From: CAYTCZ01 sp964436315
GTDB lineage: Bacteria > Actinomycetota > Thermoleophilia > Gaiellales > Gaiellaceae
DNA length: 58,775 nucleotides
NCBI GenBank assembly: GCA_964436315.1
Contig: CAYTCZ010000004.1
Location: 1-58,775, forward strand
Direction: 5' to 3'
The notes beneath the pieces are model-generated. The model ran no database searches. It was given only the letters and a program-made list of their open reading frames with translations, and was not told where the DNA came from. Positions 33,036 through 42,596 of this stretch are shown piece by piece. Both the position numbers and the translations under genes were made by a program. Position 1 is the first letter of the stretch; each line of letters opens with the position of its first letter.

Positions 33036-34759
33036 CAGGAGTTTCGATCGAGGTCGAGACCGTAGACGCTCCTTGCGGCGTCGGCGCTCACGAAGCCCTC
33101 TTCGACATCACGTTTCACTCGATCTCGATCGCGCTCCGACGGATCGCCGTAGCCGCCACCGCCCGGACACAAAATCCGTACCTGATCGCCCTCGTGAAGC
33201 GTGACGCCCGAGAACTTCGAGGGCGACTTCGTCCCGAACTCCTCGACGAACGTCCGCCATTCCTCCGCCTCTGACCGCCGAACCCAGAGCCCACCGACTG
33301 CTCCTTCGAGGCCGCCGAGGATGCCCCACGGCTCGGTCTTCATCCGGTTGAGAAGAGCGCTGACCGTGACCTCCGGGACAGTGACCGTGAAGATCCGTTC
33401 GGCGCCGAGACCACCCCGGAAGGTCCCGGGCCCTCCGGAATCCGGTACGAGCCGAAACGACTCAATCCGAAAAGCTGGATATCGCGTCTCGAAGACCTCG
33501 GCCGGCGTGTTCCGGCAGTTGCCATTGATGGTGACGACCTGGTTGTTCCCGTCCTTGCCGTAGCGACCGCCCCACCCCACGCCCTCGAAGTGGAAATGCG
33601 CGTAGGCCTCGCCTGTTCGCGGATCGGTGCCGCCGAAGAGGAACGGAGACGAGGTGCCGCCACAACAGGCGGCGACGCGCTTCGGAATCGCCTCTGCCAG
33701 CGCGCCAAAGACCATGTCGGTGATGCGCGGGCTCGTTTCCGTATTTCCACCAGCAACGGGGGCGGGGAAGGATGAGTTCACGATCGTGCCGGGCGGCGCG
33801 ATGATCGTGAACGGCCGATAGCACCCCTCGTTTCTCGGAATCGTCGGGTCGGTCAGGTGAAGGAATCCGTTGTAGATCGACGAGGCAGTCACCGCGTAGA
33901 TCGCGTTGACAGGCCCGGTTGCTTGGGGAGCCGACCCGGTGAAGTCGGCGATCGCCTCGCCCCCATCGATCGTCAGGTGCAGCTTCATCGGATAGTCGCC
34001 CTCGCCGATGCCGTCGTCTTCGATGGCATCCTCGAAGTAGTACTCACCGTCGGGGATCTGCTCGATCTCGGCCCGCATCCGTCGCTCGGCAATAGCCATG
34101 AGCTCGTCGACTGAGCGCCGAAAGACGTCGAGGCCGTAGTCCTGAATCAACTTGTGCAGTCGGCGCTCGGCAAGATCGAGCGAGCCCATCATCGCGCGAA
34201 AATCCCCGTAGGTCACCCGCGGGGTGCGGTGGTTCGAGAGCACGATCTTCCAGACGTCGTCGACGTCTCGGCCCCGCTCCTTGATCTTGACCGGCGGTAG
34301 CAGAAGTCCCTCCTGGAAGATCTCGGTCGCATCGCCGGACAGCCCGCCCGGGGTTTTTGCGCCGACCTCGGACATGTGAGCGACGTTGGCGACGAAAGCG
34401 ACCAACTCGCCGTCCCAGAACACACCCTTGAGCAGCATGTGTTCAGGAACGTGGCCTGAACCTCGGTAGGGATCGTTGTGGATCACGACGTCGCCCTCCT
34501 CGAACGCATCTGCGCCGAGCTCCGCGATTGTCCAATTGACCGTGAACTTGATCGTGCCGATCTGCGACGGACAGAACTCGGCCTGCGCGAGCATCTGGCC
34601 TTCGGGATCGAAGATGACGCACGAGAAGTCGAGCGACTCGTTGAAGATGGGCGAGTACGAGGTCGTCATCATCGTGACGCCCATGTCGCGACACGTGCTG
34701 GTGCAGTAGTTGTCGATCACAGTCAAGGTGACCGGGTCGACCCTGGTTCCGGTACTCAT
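33035..34759 (-). CDS. hyuB: hydantoinase/oxoprolinase subunit B (split form)
   Basis: 574 residues: DPVTLTVIDNYCTSTCRDMG, TSYSPIFNESLDFSCVIFD, VIHNDPYRGSGHVPEHMLL, GNCRNTPAEVFETR, and Gly-rich CPGGGGYGDPSERD at the end. It is the partner of the HyuA encoded just upstream (4-nt overlap) in an ATP-dependent ring-opening hydrolase or a related carboxylase. Close in motif order to the B half of the fused protein at 29.1-30.8 kb. The Gly-rich end is complete. Confidence 0.93.
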   Translation of the reverse strand: MSTGTRVDPVTLTVIDNYCTSTCRDMGVTMMTTSYSPIFNESLDFSCVIFDPEGQMLAQAEFCPSQIGTIKFTVNWTIAELGADAFEEGDVVIHNDPYRGSGHVPEHMLLKGVFWDGELVAFVANVAHMSEVGAKTPGGLSGDATEIFQEGLLLPPVKIKERGRDVDDVWKIVLSNHRTPRVTYGDFRAMMGSLDLAERRLHKLIQDYGLDVFRRSVDELMAIAERRMRAEIEQIPDGEYYFEDAIEDDGIGEGDYPMKLHLTIDGGEAIADFTGSAPQATGPVNAIYAVTASSIYNGFLHLTDPTIPRNEGCYRPFTIIAPPGTIVNSSFPAPVAGGNTETSPRITDMVFGALAEAIPKRVAACCGGTSSPFLFGGTDPRTGEAYAHFHFEGVGWGGRYGKDGNNQVVTINGNCRNTPAEVFETRYPAFRIESFRLVPDSGGPGTFRGGLGAERIFTVTVPEVTVSALLNRMKTEPWGILGGLEGAVGGLWVRRSEAEEWRTFVEEFGTKSPSKFSGVTLHEGDQVRILCPGGGGYGDPSERDRDRVKRDVEEGFVSADAARSVYGLDLDRNS

Positions 34760-36798
34760 GCGTCGGCTCCCGTGCGGATGATCAGTGAGCCCTGCTCCGA
34801 GCGTTCGAGGCTCATGCGGGGCTCGACGAGAGTCGTCGAGCCCTCCTCCTCCACGACGGCCGGCCCCTCGATGACCTCGCCGGGGGAGAGCGCCGCGCGT
34901 CGCACGACCTTCGACTCGATGAATCCCTCGCCGCGGAAGTAGACGCTCCGGGTTCGCTCCTCGCCCTCTTCGGCAGCGCCGTTTAACCCGAACTCGAGTT
35001 TCGGTCGTCGACCGACGGCCGTGACCTTGAAACTCACCAGTTCGATTGTCTCGCCCTCGATCGCATAGCCATACCGTTCGGCGTGAAGTTGATCAAAGCT
35101 CCGGAACGCTCCCTCGAGCGCCTTCTTGTCGACTGCGCCGGCGGTGAGCTCGACCTCGTGCTCGTAGTTCTGCCCGAAGTAGCGCATCGTGATCGAGCGT
35201 GTCAATTCCGGTTCCCCGACGTACCCTTGGCGCCGAAGCTCCTGCACAGCGCGGTCCGAGATCACCTGGAACTGCCGCTCAACGAGCGCGGCGTCGACAT
35301 CGGTGCTCCGAAACGCCTGCGTCCACACCTTGTCGACGCGGACATCGGCGAGCAGGATCCCGAGGGCCGAGAAGACACCCGGATGCGGCGGCACGATCAC
35401 CGTCGGGATCTCCATCGCCCGGGCGATCGCCGCGGCATGGAGTGGGCCGGCGCCGCCGAAGGCGACGAGCGCGAATCGGCGTGGATCGTAGCCTCGCTCG
35501 ATCGAGACCATCTTGATCGCGCTCGCCATGTTCTCGTTCGCGATCTCCACGATGGACGCAGCGAGCTCGAGCGAGTCAATGTCGAGCTGAACAGCGAGCT
35601 CGGACAGCGGCTCGTCGAACAACTCCGGGCTCAGGCGCATCCGACCACCCAGGAAGTAGTCGGGATCGAGTCTGCCGAGAGCGAGGTTCGCATCCGTGAC
35701 GGTGACCTCTGATCCCCCGCGCCCGTAGGAGATTGGCCCGGGGTCGGCCCCGGCGCTTCGCGGGCCAACGCGGAGGAACCCACCGGCGTCGATCCAGGCG
35801 ATCGAGCCGCCTCCGGCACCGATCGACTTGATGTCGATCAGCGGCGTTGCTGCGGGCAGCCCCCACTCGATCTCGTACTCGGTCGTGTGACGCTGGTCGC
35901 CGCCGCTGATGATGCCGACGTCCGCGCTCGTGCCGCCCATGTCCAGCGTCAGAACGTCGTCGATCCCGAGCGCCTTCGCAGATTGCTCGCTCGCGATCAT
36001 GCCGCCGGCCGGGCCAGACATGAGCGTCTGCACCGGGAACTCGGCGGCGCTGTCCGACAGCATGACGCCGCCATTCGATTTCATGATCGTCCAGTCGCGG
36101 CCGAGCCCGGCCTCCTGCAGCGCCCCGTCGAGGCTCTCGACGTACCCCGAGAAGAGCGGCTTCAGGTAGGCGTCCGCGATCGTGGTGCTCGCTCGCTCGT
36201 ACTCGCGCCAGATCGGCGCGACCTCGTGTGAAATCGAGACTGGGACTCCCGGCAGCTCTTCCCGCAGAATTTCGGCGACCCGCTCCTCGTGCCACGTGTT
36301 CGTGTACGAGAACAGCAGCGAGACCGCGACCGCTTCGGCGCCACGCTCGCGGAGCTCCGCGCAGATCGATCGCACTTCGTTCTCATCGAGCGGACGGACA
36401 ACATCGCCGTCGGGATTCAGGCGCTCGTTCGTGCCGACACAGAGACGCCGGCTCCCGACCAAGGGCTCGGGTTTCTGCCACTGAAGGTCGTAGAGAACCT
36501 TGCGGTTGATCCGCTGGATATACGGCGTGTCCTCGTAACCACTGGTCGTCAAGAATGCAACGCGACACCCGGTCCGTTCGATCAGCGCGTTGGTCGCCAC
36601 GGTCGTCCCGTGAGTGAAGCTCTCGATATTCGCCCCCTCGACCCCACCTTCGTCAAGCGCGTTCTGGATCGCCTCACCGGGCTTCGCCGGAATCGAGGAG
36701 GTCTTCAGGGCCGAGAACCGGCCTGTTTCCGAATCGAAGGCGACCATGTCGGTGAACGTGCCGCCGGTGTCAATCCCGAGGGTCAGCACGTAGATCAC
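34756..36798 (-). CDS. hyuA: hydantoinase/oxoprolinase subunit A (split form)
   Basis: 680 residues: LTLGIDTGGTFTDMVAFD (phosphate-binding loop), THGTTVATNALIER, TLDMGGTSADVGI, FGGAGPLHAAAIARAMEIP. ATP-dependent subunit. Starts at GTG 36798, or at GTG 36789 which has GGAG 8 nt upstream and gives the usual family start. Coupled to hyuB by a 4-nt overlap. Lies 33 nt downstream of the GntR-type regulator on the same strand. Confidence 0.93.
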   Translation of the reverse strand: MIYVLTLGIDTGGTFTDMVAFDSETGRFSALKTSSIPAKPGEAIQNALDEGGVEGANIESFTHGTTVATNALIERTGCRVAFLTTSGYEDTPYIQRINRKVLYDLQWQKPEPLVGSRRLCVGTNERLNPDGDVVRPLDENEVRSICAELRERGAEAVAVSLLFSYTNTWHEERVAEILREELPGVPVSISHEVAPIWREYERASTTIADAYLKPLFSGYVESLDGALQEAGLGRDWTIMKSNGGVMLSDSAAEFPVQTLMSGPAGGMIASEQSAKALGIDDVLTLDMGGTSADVGIISGGDQRHTTEYEIEWGLPAATPLIDIKSIGAGGGSIAWIDAGGFLRVGPRSAGADPGPISYGRGGSEVTVTDANLALGRLDPDYFLGGRMRLSPELFDEPLSELAVQLDIDSLELAASIVEIANENMASAIKMVSIERGYDPRRFALVAFGGAGPLHAAAIARAMEIPTVIVPPHPGVFSALGILLADVRVDKVWTQAFRSTDVDAALVERQFQVISDRAVQELRRQGYVGEPELTRSITMRYFGQNYEHEVELTAGAVDKKALEGAFRSFDQLHAERYGYAIEGETIELVSFKVTAVGRRPKLEFGLNGAAEEGEERTRSVYFRGEGFIESKVVRRAALSPGEVIEGPAVVEEEGSTTLVEPRMSLERSEQGSLIIRTGADA

Positions 36799-36831
36799 TC
36801 CGGCGGGTGGACGGCGGCGGCGCGTGTGGCA

Positions 36832-37599
36832 TCACTGATCGCGCGCGGCGTTGGTGCGCTCCAAATCCTTGAGGTCGAGCTTCGATGCCCACGAAAGGTG
36901 CTCGCGCATCGCTGCCGCCGCCGCCGAGGGACTCCGCCGGGCAACGGCGTCGGCGATTGTCCGGTGCTGTTGGGCAACGACCTTGATTTCCTCAGGTCCG
37001 AGTTCGGAAAGCGCCCACAGCGTGGTCATGACCTCACGAATATCGCGGCTTACGGCCGTCAACACACGATTGCCGCTCCCCTGTGAGATCACGTTGTGGA
37101 AGTCCCGGTCCGCATCCATCACGACTGAGGCGGCCGCGCTTTGGCCTGACAGTTCGACCATCATGTCGGCGAGCCTCGTCAGCTCGTCGATCGCCTCGGC
37201 GCTCCCACGCTCGGCCATGAGCGCCGCAGCGTCGGGCTCGATCAACAGCCGGAACTCGTACAGGTCGGCGAGGAACTGTGCCGCTTTCCCCTCCTGGCGA
37301 AGCGCTTCTTGGACAACGGCGCTCAGGATGTCCCAACTCTCGGGCGGACACACTTCTGTCCGCTTGCCGTGTTGGACGTTGAGCAGCCCGAGCATCGACA
37401 GCGTCTGCACGGTCTCGCGCGCCACGGTCCGGCTCACTCCATAGTCGTTGACAAGCTCCTCGGCGGAGGGAAATGGCGCGCCCGGACCCAAGCGCCCGGA
37501 GACGATGTCGCGCGCGAGCAGAATTGCGAGACGTTCCCGAAGGCGGGGCTCGCGGAGCTCCCCGGAAAGGCGCGGGCTGTCAGGCGCGACCTGCGACAT
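36832..37599 (-). CDS. GntR-type regulator, FadR (FCD) subfamily
   Basis: 255 residues with an N-terminal winged helix (GPGAPFPSAEELVNDYGVSRTVARETVQTL) and a C-terminal FCD ligand domain with the metal-site pattern FRLLIEPDAAALMAERG, DRDFHNVI and QQHRTIADAV. FCD domains bind small carboxylates. It overlaps the DapA-like gene stop by 20 nt and precedes hyuA by 33 nt, so it is inside the operon it may control. Confidence 0.93.
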   Translation of the reverse strand: MSQVAPDSPRLSGELREPRLRERLAILLARDIVSGRLGPGAPFPSAEELVNDYGVSRTVARETVQTLSMLGLLNVQHGKRTEVCPPESWDILSAVVQEALRQEGKAAQFLADLYEFRLLIEPDAAALMAERGSAEAIDELTRLADMMVELSGQSAAASVVMDADRDFHNVISQGSGNRVLTAVSRDIREVMTTLWALSELGPEEIKVVAQQHRTIADAVARRSPSAAAAAMREHLSWASKLDLKDLERTNAARDQ

Positions 37600-38503
37600 C
37601 GGTGAGTTCTAGGGCATCGAGATACCGATCGAGGATGCTTATGAGGGACTCGGACTCGGCGCGGGCCGCCGGCTCACGAAGGGCGGGATTCGTCAAGACG
37701 CCTCTGCGCACGAGCACATGCTTCGCGCAAACATTGAAGTGGTCGATCGAGTGTTGAATCTCGAACACGAGCGTCGGCAGAATACGAGAGAACTGCTCGT
37801 CCGCTCCCTCCTCATCCCCGGCTTGCTCTAGCTCGTAGATCTGGACGAGGCGATCGACCAGATCGACCCCCGGGATGATTCCGGCCGCGCCGATCCGAAG
37901 ACAGTCGAGCATGTAGACGCCGCCATCACCGCCCCACACGCTGACGCTCTCGCCGAGCAGGTCGAGCCACCGGCTCATCTCGGCCGGGCCGGCCTCGAGT
38001 TTCACGAGTCGAATGTTGGGCGCTTCGCGCGCCGCATCCCGGACGAGCTCTGGCCCGAGCGCGACGCCGAGGTAGGCGGGCGCGTCCTGAATCATCACGG
38101 GCAGAGAGACCGCCGACGCGACAGCGACGATGTAGTTGCGCACGGCCTCGGGGCCGGAGCCTCCACCGGAGACGGGTGGGGGCACGACAACCGCGTCTGC
38201 GCCGGCCTGCTCTGCGAAACGAGCGAGTTCGCACGCCGCCGGAACGCTCTCCGCCCCGACACCGACGAAAACCGATTCGGCCCCCGCGGTCTCATCGAGG
38301 ATGACCTCGGTCAGGATCTTCCGCTCGCTACTCGAGAGTTTCAGCACCTCGCCGGCAAGGCCGAAGGCAACGAGTCCATGAGCGCCAGAATCCAGCGCAA
38401 AACGAACGACCCTCCGTTGTGCTTCGAGATCGATTGTGCCGTCTGTTGCGAAGGGCGTACAAAGAGCGGGGTAGATTCCCCGCCAAGATGGAGTGCTCTC
38501 CGT
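37580..38503 (-). CDS. DapA-family aldolase/lyase, apparent ACG start
   Basis: Class I aldolase of the dihydrodipicolinate synthase/N-acetylneuraminate lyase group. The Schiff-base Lys is in IRLVKLEAGP and a Tyr in DAPAYLGVAL. The first canonical start is GTG at 38347, but the family N-terminus (RGIYPALCTPFATDGTIDLE) is encoded upstream in the same open frame. There the only position with proper ribosome spacing is ACG at 38503, 5 nt after AAGGAGG (38509-38515). From ACG the protein has 307 residues, a normal length. Either ACG initiates, or ATG has been mutated or misread. It heads the minus operon with GntR and HyuAB. Confidence 0.85.
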   Translation of the reverse strand, partial: TESTPSWRGIYPALCTPFATDGTIDLEAQRRVVRFALDSGAHGLVAFGLAGEVLKLSSSERKILTEVILDETAGAESVFVGVGAESVPAACELARFAEQAGADAVVVPPPVSGGGSGPEAVRNYIVAVASAVSLPVMIQDAPAYLGVALGPELVRDAAREAPNIRLVKLEAGPAEMSRWLDLLGESVSVWGGDGGVYMLDCLRIGAAGIIPGVDLVDRLVQIYELEQAGDEEGADEQFSRILPTLVFEIQHSIDHFNVCAKHVLVRRGVLTNPALREPAARAESESLISILDRYLDALELTDVAGRA

Positions 38504-38580
38504 CCCCGCCTCCTTGGATGAAAGGTGGTCAGTAGCTTATCATCCTTGATTACGACTTCAGCCGACGGCCGGAAAAGCAG

Positions 38581-39354
38581 ATGGGAGCGCGCGTTCCTCT
38601 CGAGGGAAAGGTTGCAATTGTTACAGGAGCCGGCCGCGGGATCGGCCGGGCGATCGTCGAACGTTTTTCGAGAGACGGTGCGGCCGTCGTCGCCACTCAG
38701 CGAACGGTCCATGAAGGAGAGGAACTTCGCGATCAGATCCGTGCAAGCGGTGGCCAGATCGAGTTCATTCCCGCCGACATTCGCAAACCCGCCGAGCTCC
38801 AGGCCGTCGTCGGCGGCTGTGTGGAGTCGTTCGGGCAACTCGACATCCTCTGCAATAACGCGGCCACCGGTCTGCTGAAGTCGGTCGTCGCCAGCTCGGA
38901 CGACGACTATGACCTCATCTTCGACACGAACGTCCGGAGCATCTTTGCCGCATGTCGCTTCGCGATTCCGCACATGCTCGACTCCGGAAGCGGCAGCATC
39001 GTGAACATCGGCTCGGTGGCGGCGTACCTCGGGTTCGAAGATGATGCGGCCTACTGTGCGTCCAAGGGAGCCGTTCTGGCCCTCACGAAGCAGATGGCGA
39101 TCGACTACTCGCGACGAGGCATCCGTGTGAACTGCATCTCGCCCGGCTTCATCGAGACCGACCAGCTGCGCACGTATCTCTCGAGCCATCCGGATCCGGC
39201 TTCGGCGAAGGAAGCGACCGTCCGACTCCACCCGATCGGGAGGGTCGGCCGACCCGAAGAGGTCGCCGCGGCAGCGAGTTTCCTCGCCTCCGACGACGCC
39301 TCCTTCATCACCGGCGAGTCGCTTGCGGTCGACGGTGGGCTCGGAGCGTGGTGA
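38581..39354 (+). CDS. short-chain dehydrogenase/reductase
   Basis: 257 residues: TGAGRGIGRAIV, NIGSVAAYLGF, YCASK, SPGFIETD, and ITGESLAVDGG. All catalytic residues intact. Divergent from the DapA-like gene with only 77 nt between, so the two share a promoter region. Downstream the deacetylase gene begins 26 nt later, and the M81 peptidase follows; an oxidation-deacetylation-hydrolysis order is possible. Confidence 0.92.
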   Translation: MGARVPLEGKVAIVTGAGRGIGRAIVERFSRDGAAVVATQRTVHEGEELRDQIRASGGQIEFIPADIRKPAELQAVVGGCVESFGQLDILCNNAATGLLKSVVASSDDDYDLIFDTNVRSIFAACRFAIPHMLDSGSGSIVNIGSVAAYLGFEDDAAYCASKGAVLALTKQMAIDYSRRGIRVNCISPGFIETDQLRTYLSSHPDPASAKEATVRLHPIGRVGRPEEVAAAASFLASDDASFITGESLAVDGGLGAW

Positions 39355-39379
39355 TGGGCTCCGAGCGGAGGACCGGCTG

Positions 39380-40249
39380 ATGGCAACCATCCTCATTGGC
39401 TACGACACGGAGACCGCGGCGGTGGGCGAAGCCCTCTCGCTCTTCACCGAGAGTCCAAACTTCCCACGCTTGGAGCTCGCGCTCGAGCCGCGAAACTGCG
39501 CGCGTGCACTCGAACTCCTCACGCAGATCCACGACGAGCTCGAGGTTCCGGGAACGCTCTTCGTGTGTGGCCGGACGTTGATTCACGCGCTCGAGCCGAT
39601 CAAGGCGGCGAAGGCAAGCGGACGCTTCGATGTCCAGCAGCACACCTTTAGCCACGTGCCGTTTCGGGACATCCACTATGAGGCCGGCGACGGCAAGGTG
39701 GCCACGATCGCGGCGTCTCCTCCCGAGGCCCTGCGTGCCGAGGTGGAGTTCACCTCGCAGCTTCTCCGAGAGCATCTCGATCAGGACTGTGTCGGGATCC
39801 GAACCCCGTTTGGTCACCACGCCGGACTTCGGGAGCGCCCAGACCTGCTTGAGCTCCTCGCCGGCGCCGGGATCCGATACGTCACGTCGTGGGGCAGGAA
39901 CGAAAACAACGAGAATCCGACGCCTTGGGTCCAGCCGTTCGCGTACGGGGACGAGGGCTTCCCGGGACTCCTCGAGATTCCGTTCCAGTTCTGGCTCGAC
40001 GTCATCTGGTTCGACCAGCACGGTTACGACACCGGAGACAAGTTCCTTGCCGCCCTGAAGGGCGCCGTGGATGAGATCGTCGAACAGGATCTGGTCTACG
40101 GCGCGTGCTTCCACGACTGGGTGATGCTCGCGTCTGAGGAAGAGCGGGTGGGCTGGCTCCGAGGCTTTCTCGCCTACGCCAAAGACCGTGGTGTCGAGAT
40201 CACGACGTACACCGACTTCTGGCGGCGGACGGTCGAAGCGGCTGCCTGA
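39380..40249 (+). CDS. NodB-type polysaccharide deacetylase family protein (paralogue 1)
   Basis: 289 residues. MATILIGYDTETAAVGEAL (metal Asp), VQQHTFSHVPFRD (HxxxH metal motif), RTPFGHHAGL and the C-terminal WRRT end. NodB-fold enzymes remove acetyl groups or open cyclic amides (allantoinase PuuE kind). ATG 39380 has GGAGG about 8-9 nt upstream; the 39323 start lies inside the SDR gene and is not likely. Stop/start TGATG overlap with the M81 gene. It is very similar in motif order to the paralogue at 57714. Confidence 0.9.
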   Translation: MATILIGYDTETAAVGEALSLFTESPNFPRLELALEPRNCARALELLTQIHDELEVPGTLFVCGRTLIHALEPIKAAKASGRFDVQQHTFSHVPFRDIHYEAGDGKVATIAASPPEALRAEVEFTSQLLREHLDQDCVGIRTPFGHHAGLRERPDLLELLAGAGIRYVTSWGRNENNENPTPWVQPFAYGDEGFPGLLEIPFQFWLDVIWFDQHGYDTGDKFLAALKGAVDEIVEQDLVYGACFHDWVMLASEEERVGWLRGFLAYAKDRGVEITTYTDFWRRTVEAAA

Positions 40250-41745
40250 TGCCAGCAAGCGCGGGTGAGCGTGGTTTTCGGATCGCCGCCGGCGGGTTCA
40301 CCCATGAGACGAGCACCTTCACGCCCGTGCGGACGACCAGGGCCGACTTCGATACCGGCTACGGCTTCTTCCGCGGAGATGAGATCTTTGAGCACCTCAC
40401 GAACGTCAACGTCCCGACCGCGGGGTTCATCGAGGGCGGGCGAATTCACGGTTTCGACGTGGTGCCCCTGCTCTGGACGTTCGCTTACTCCTCCGGTCTA
40501 TCGGATCGGGAGACCTACGAGGAGATCAAGAACGAACTCCTCGCTCGTCTAGAGGCCGCGCTCCCCGTGGATGGAGTGCTCCTCGATCAGCATGGAGCCT
40601 TCGTAACGGACGGGATCGATGACGCGGACGGCGATGTGATTCAGAGCGTCCGAGACCTGGTCGGCCCGGAGTGCCCCATCGTCGTCGTGTTCGACCTCCA
40701 TTCGAACCACACTCAGAAGCGGCTCGAGGCTGCGGACGCGATCGTCGGATTCGACACCTTCCCGCATGTCGACGAGGCGGAGAGAGGTCTCGAGGCCGCC
40801 GGTCTGATCGTGCGAATCATCCAGGGGGAGATCAAGCCGACCTCGGCCCTCGTCCACGTTCCGCTGTTCGTCCATCCGACACGTCAGGTGAGCGGCATCT
40901 GGCCGTGGCGCGAAGCAACGGCAGAGCTCCACCGACTCGAGGACGAGCCCGGCGTTCTCACGGCGACGATTGCGACCGGATTTCCCTTCGCAGACGTTCC
41001 CGATCGAGGCCCGTCGGTGATCGTGGTCACAGACAACGACGCGCCCGCCGCCGAACGGCATGCGCGGCGACTCGCCGACTGGCTCTGGAACCGGCGCTCA
41101 GACTGGCTCGCGCCGCTCGTCACGGTCGACGAAGCGCTCGATCGGGGCGAACGCGAGGACAACTATCCGATCGTCCTCGCCGACCACGCCGACAACACGG
41201 GCGGCTCGGCTCCGGGAGATAGTACGGAGGTGCTTCGGACCTTTCTCACCCGCGGCCTCGACCGCGCGCTGCTCCTGTACATGGTTGATCCCGAGTCGGC
41301 CGCGACGGCCCACGCCGCGGGAGTCGGAGCGCGCGTCGAGCTAGACGTCGGCGGAAAGAGCCATCCGATCCAGGGCCCGCCCGTCCGAATGTCCGCTGAG
41401 GTCATCGGACTCAGCGACGGACGGTTTCGCTACGACGGCCCCATGCTTCACGGTCTCGACGGTGATCTCGGTCTCTCGGCGGGGCTGAAGCAGGATGGGG
41501 TCACCGTTGTCTGCGTGTCCCGCCCCATGCAGCCGTACGACTTCGCCCTCTCCCGGACTCTCGGCATCGACTGTTCGGTGATGCGGTACATCTGCGTCAA
41601 GTCGGCCGCCCACTTTCGGGCCGCCTTCGACTCGCTCGGTGGAACGGTCATCAATGTGGACGCAGCGGGCGTCCACACCTTCGACCTTCGGCAGCTTCCC
41701 TTCAGAAAGAAGCGGGAGCCGATGTTCGGCATCGACGAGTTCTGA
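40249..41745 (+). CDS. M81 family metallopeptidase (MlrC-like)
   Basis: 498 residues. N-terminal AAGGFTHETSTFTP and GVLLDQHGAFVTDG, VVFDLHSNHTQK with zinc-binding Asp/His, HVDEAERG, then the C-terminal MlrC domain NTGGSAPGDSTEVLR. MlrC acts last in microcystin degradation, but family members are widespread in catabolism of modified amides. No mlrA, mlrB or mlrD is in the window, so microcystin as substrate is not supported. Coupled to the deacetylase by a 1-nt overlap. Confidence 0.92.
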   Translation: MPASAGERGFRIAAGGFTHETSTFTPVRTTRADFDTGYGFFRGDEIFEHLTNVNVPTAGFIEGGRIHGFDVVPLLWTFAYSSGLSDRETYEEIKNELLARLEAALPVDGVLLDQHGAFVTDGIDDADGDVIQSVRDLVGPECPIVVVFDLHSNHTQKRLEAADAIVGFDTFPHVDEAERGLEAAGLIVRIIQGEIKPTSALVHVPLFVHPTRQVSGIWPWREATAELHRLEDEPGVLTATIATGFPFADVPDRGPSVIVVTDNDAPAAERHARRLADWLWNRRSDWLAPLVTVDEALDRGEREDNYPIVLADHADNTGGSAPGDSTEVLRTFLTRGLDRALLLYMVDPESAATAHAAGVGARVELDVGGKSHPIQGPPVRMSAEVIGLSDGRFRYDGPMLHGLDGDLGLSAGLKQDGVTVVCVSRPMQPYDFALSRTLGIDCSVMRYICVKSAAHFRAAFDSLGGTVINVDAAGVHTFDLRQLPFRKKREPMFGIDEF

Positions 41746-41772
41746 TGGAGCAGTAGCGTCCGGCCGGTAGCT

Positions 41773-42588
41773 CTACGAGGCGAGGTAGCCGCCGTCGACC
41801 ACGATCTGGGAGCCGGTCACGTAGGAGGAGAGGTCGGAGGCGAGGAACACAGCGACGCGGCCGATCTCGTCAGGGTCGGCCCAGCGCCGCATCGGCACAC
41901 GCTTTGCCGCGCGCTCCCACTGCGCAGCAACGTCGATCCCCTTCGGCGCGCCCGCGTCGATGTATTCGACCGTTCCCTCAGTCAGCGAGGGGCCAGGCGC
42001 GATCGAGTTGACACGGATCCCCTCGGGGCCGAGTTCGAGCGCGAGAGACTTCGTGAAACCCCAGACCGCATGCTTCGAGGTCGTGTGGTGGGACATGCCG
42101 ACGGACGTCGGATGTACCGCGTCGATCGACGCCATGTTGATGATCGATCCCCCGGTCCCTTGCTCGAGCATGCGCACTACCGCAGCCCTCGTGCACAGGT
42201 AAACCCCCTCGACGTTGACGGCGAGGATCCGCGCGAACTCCTCTGGCTCGAGGTTGGGAAGGACGTAGTTCGAAAAGACGCCGGCGTTGTTGACCAAGAT
42301 GTCGAGGCGGCCAAACTCAGCCACCGTCGCATCGGTGCACTGCTCGACATCGTCTGGGCGCGAGACGTCCGCGACGATGGAGGTCGTCCGCCCACCGGCG
42401 TCGGCGATCCGTTGCGCAGCTTTCGCGACAGCCGCGGCCTTGCGATCGACCAGCGACACCGCGGCCCCGGCCTCGGCGAGCCTGCGAGCACACGCAAAGC
42501 CGAACCCCTGCGCTGCACCCGTGACGATCGCCACGCGCCCCGATAGATCAATCAACTCGGCAAGGGACGCGGCTCGCGAGGCTTCCAT
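41773..42588 (-). CDS. short-chain dehydrogenase with His in place of catalytic Tyr
   Basis: 271 residues of classical SDR shape: TGAAQGFGFACARRL, NNAGVFSNYVL, NMASIDAVHPTS. The active-site Tyr-x-x-x-Lys reads SHHTTSKHAVW, so the residue four before Lys is His (CAC) rather than Tyr (TAC). The near paralogue at 55901 keeps Tyr (SHYTTSK). It either has altered chemistry or carries a one-base change. Divergent from the ABC importer genes; a TATA-N3-TATA dyad lies 9 nt upstream of its start. Confidence 0.88.
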   Translation of the reverse strand: MEASRAASLAELIDLSGRVAIVTGAAQGFGFACARRLAEAGAAVSLVDRKAAAVAKAAQRIADAGGRTTSIVADVSRPDDVEQCTDATVAEFGRLDILVNNAGVFSNYVLPNLEPEEFARILAVNVEGVYLCTRAAVVRMLEQGTGGSIINMASIDAVHPTSVGMSHHTTSKHAVWGFTKSLALELGPEGIRVNSIAPGPSLTEGTVEYIDAGAPKGIDVAAQWERAAKRVPMRRWADPDEIGRVAVFLASDLSSYVTGSQIVVDGGYLAS

Positions 42589-42596
42589 TTCGGCCG

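Noticed and set aside
40249..41745. Microcystin degradation (mlr) cluster
   Set aside because: Only the MlrC-like M81 gene is present; no MlrA, MlrB or MlrD is seen, and M81 proteins are common elsewhere.
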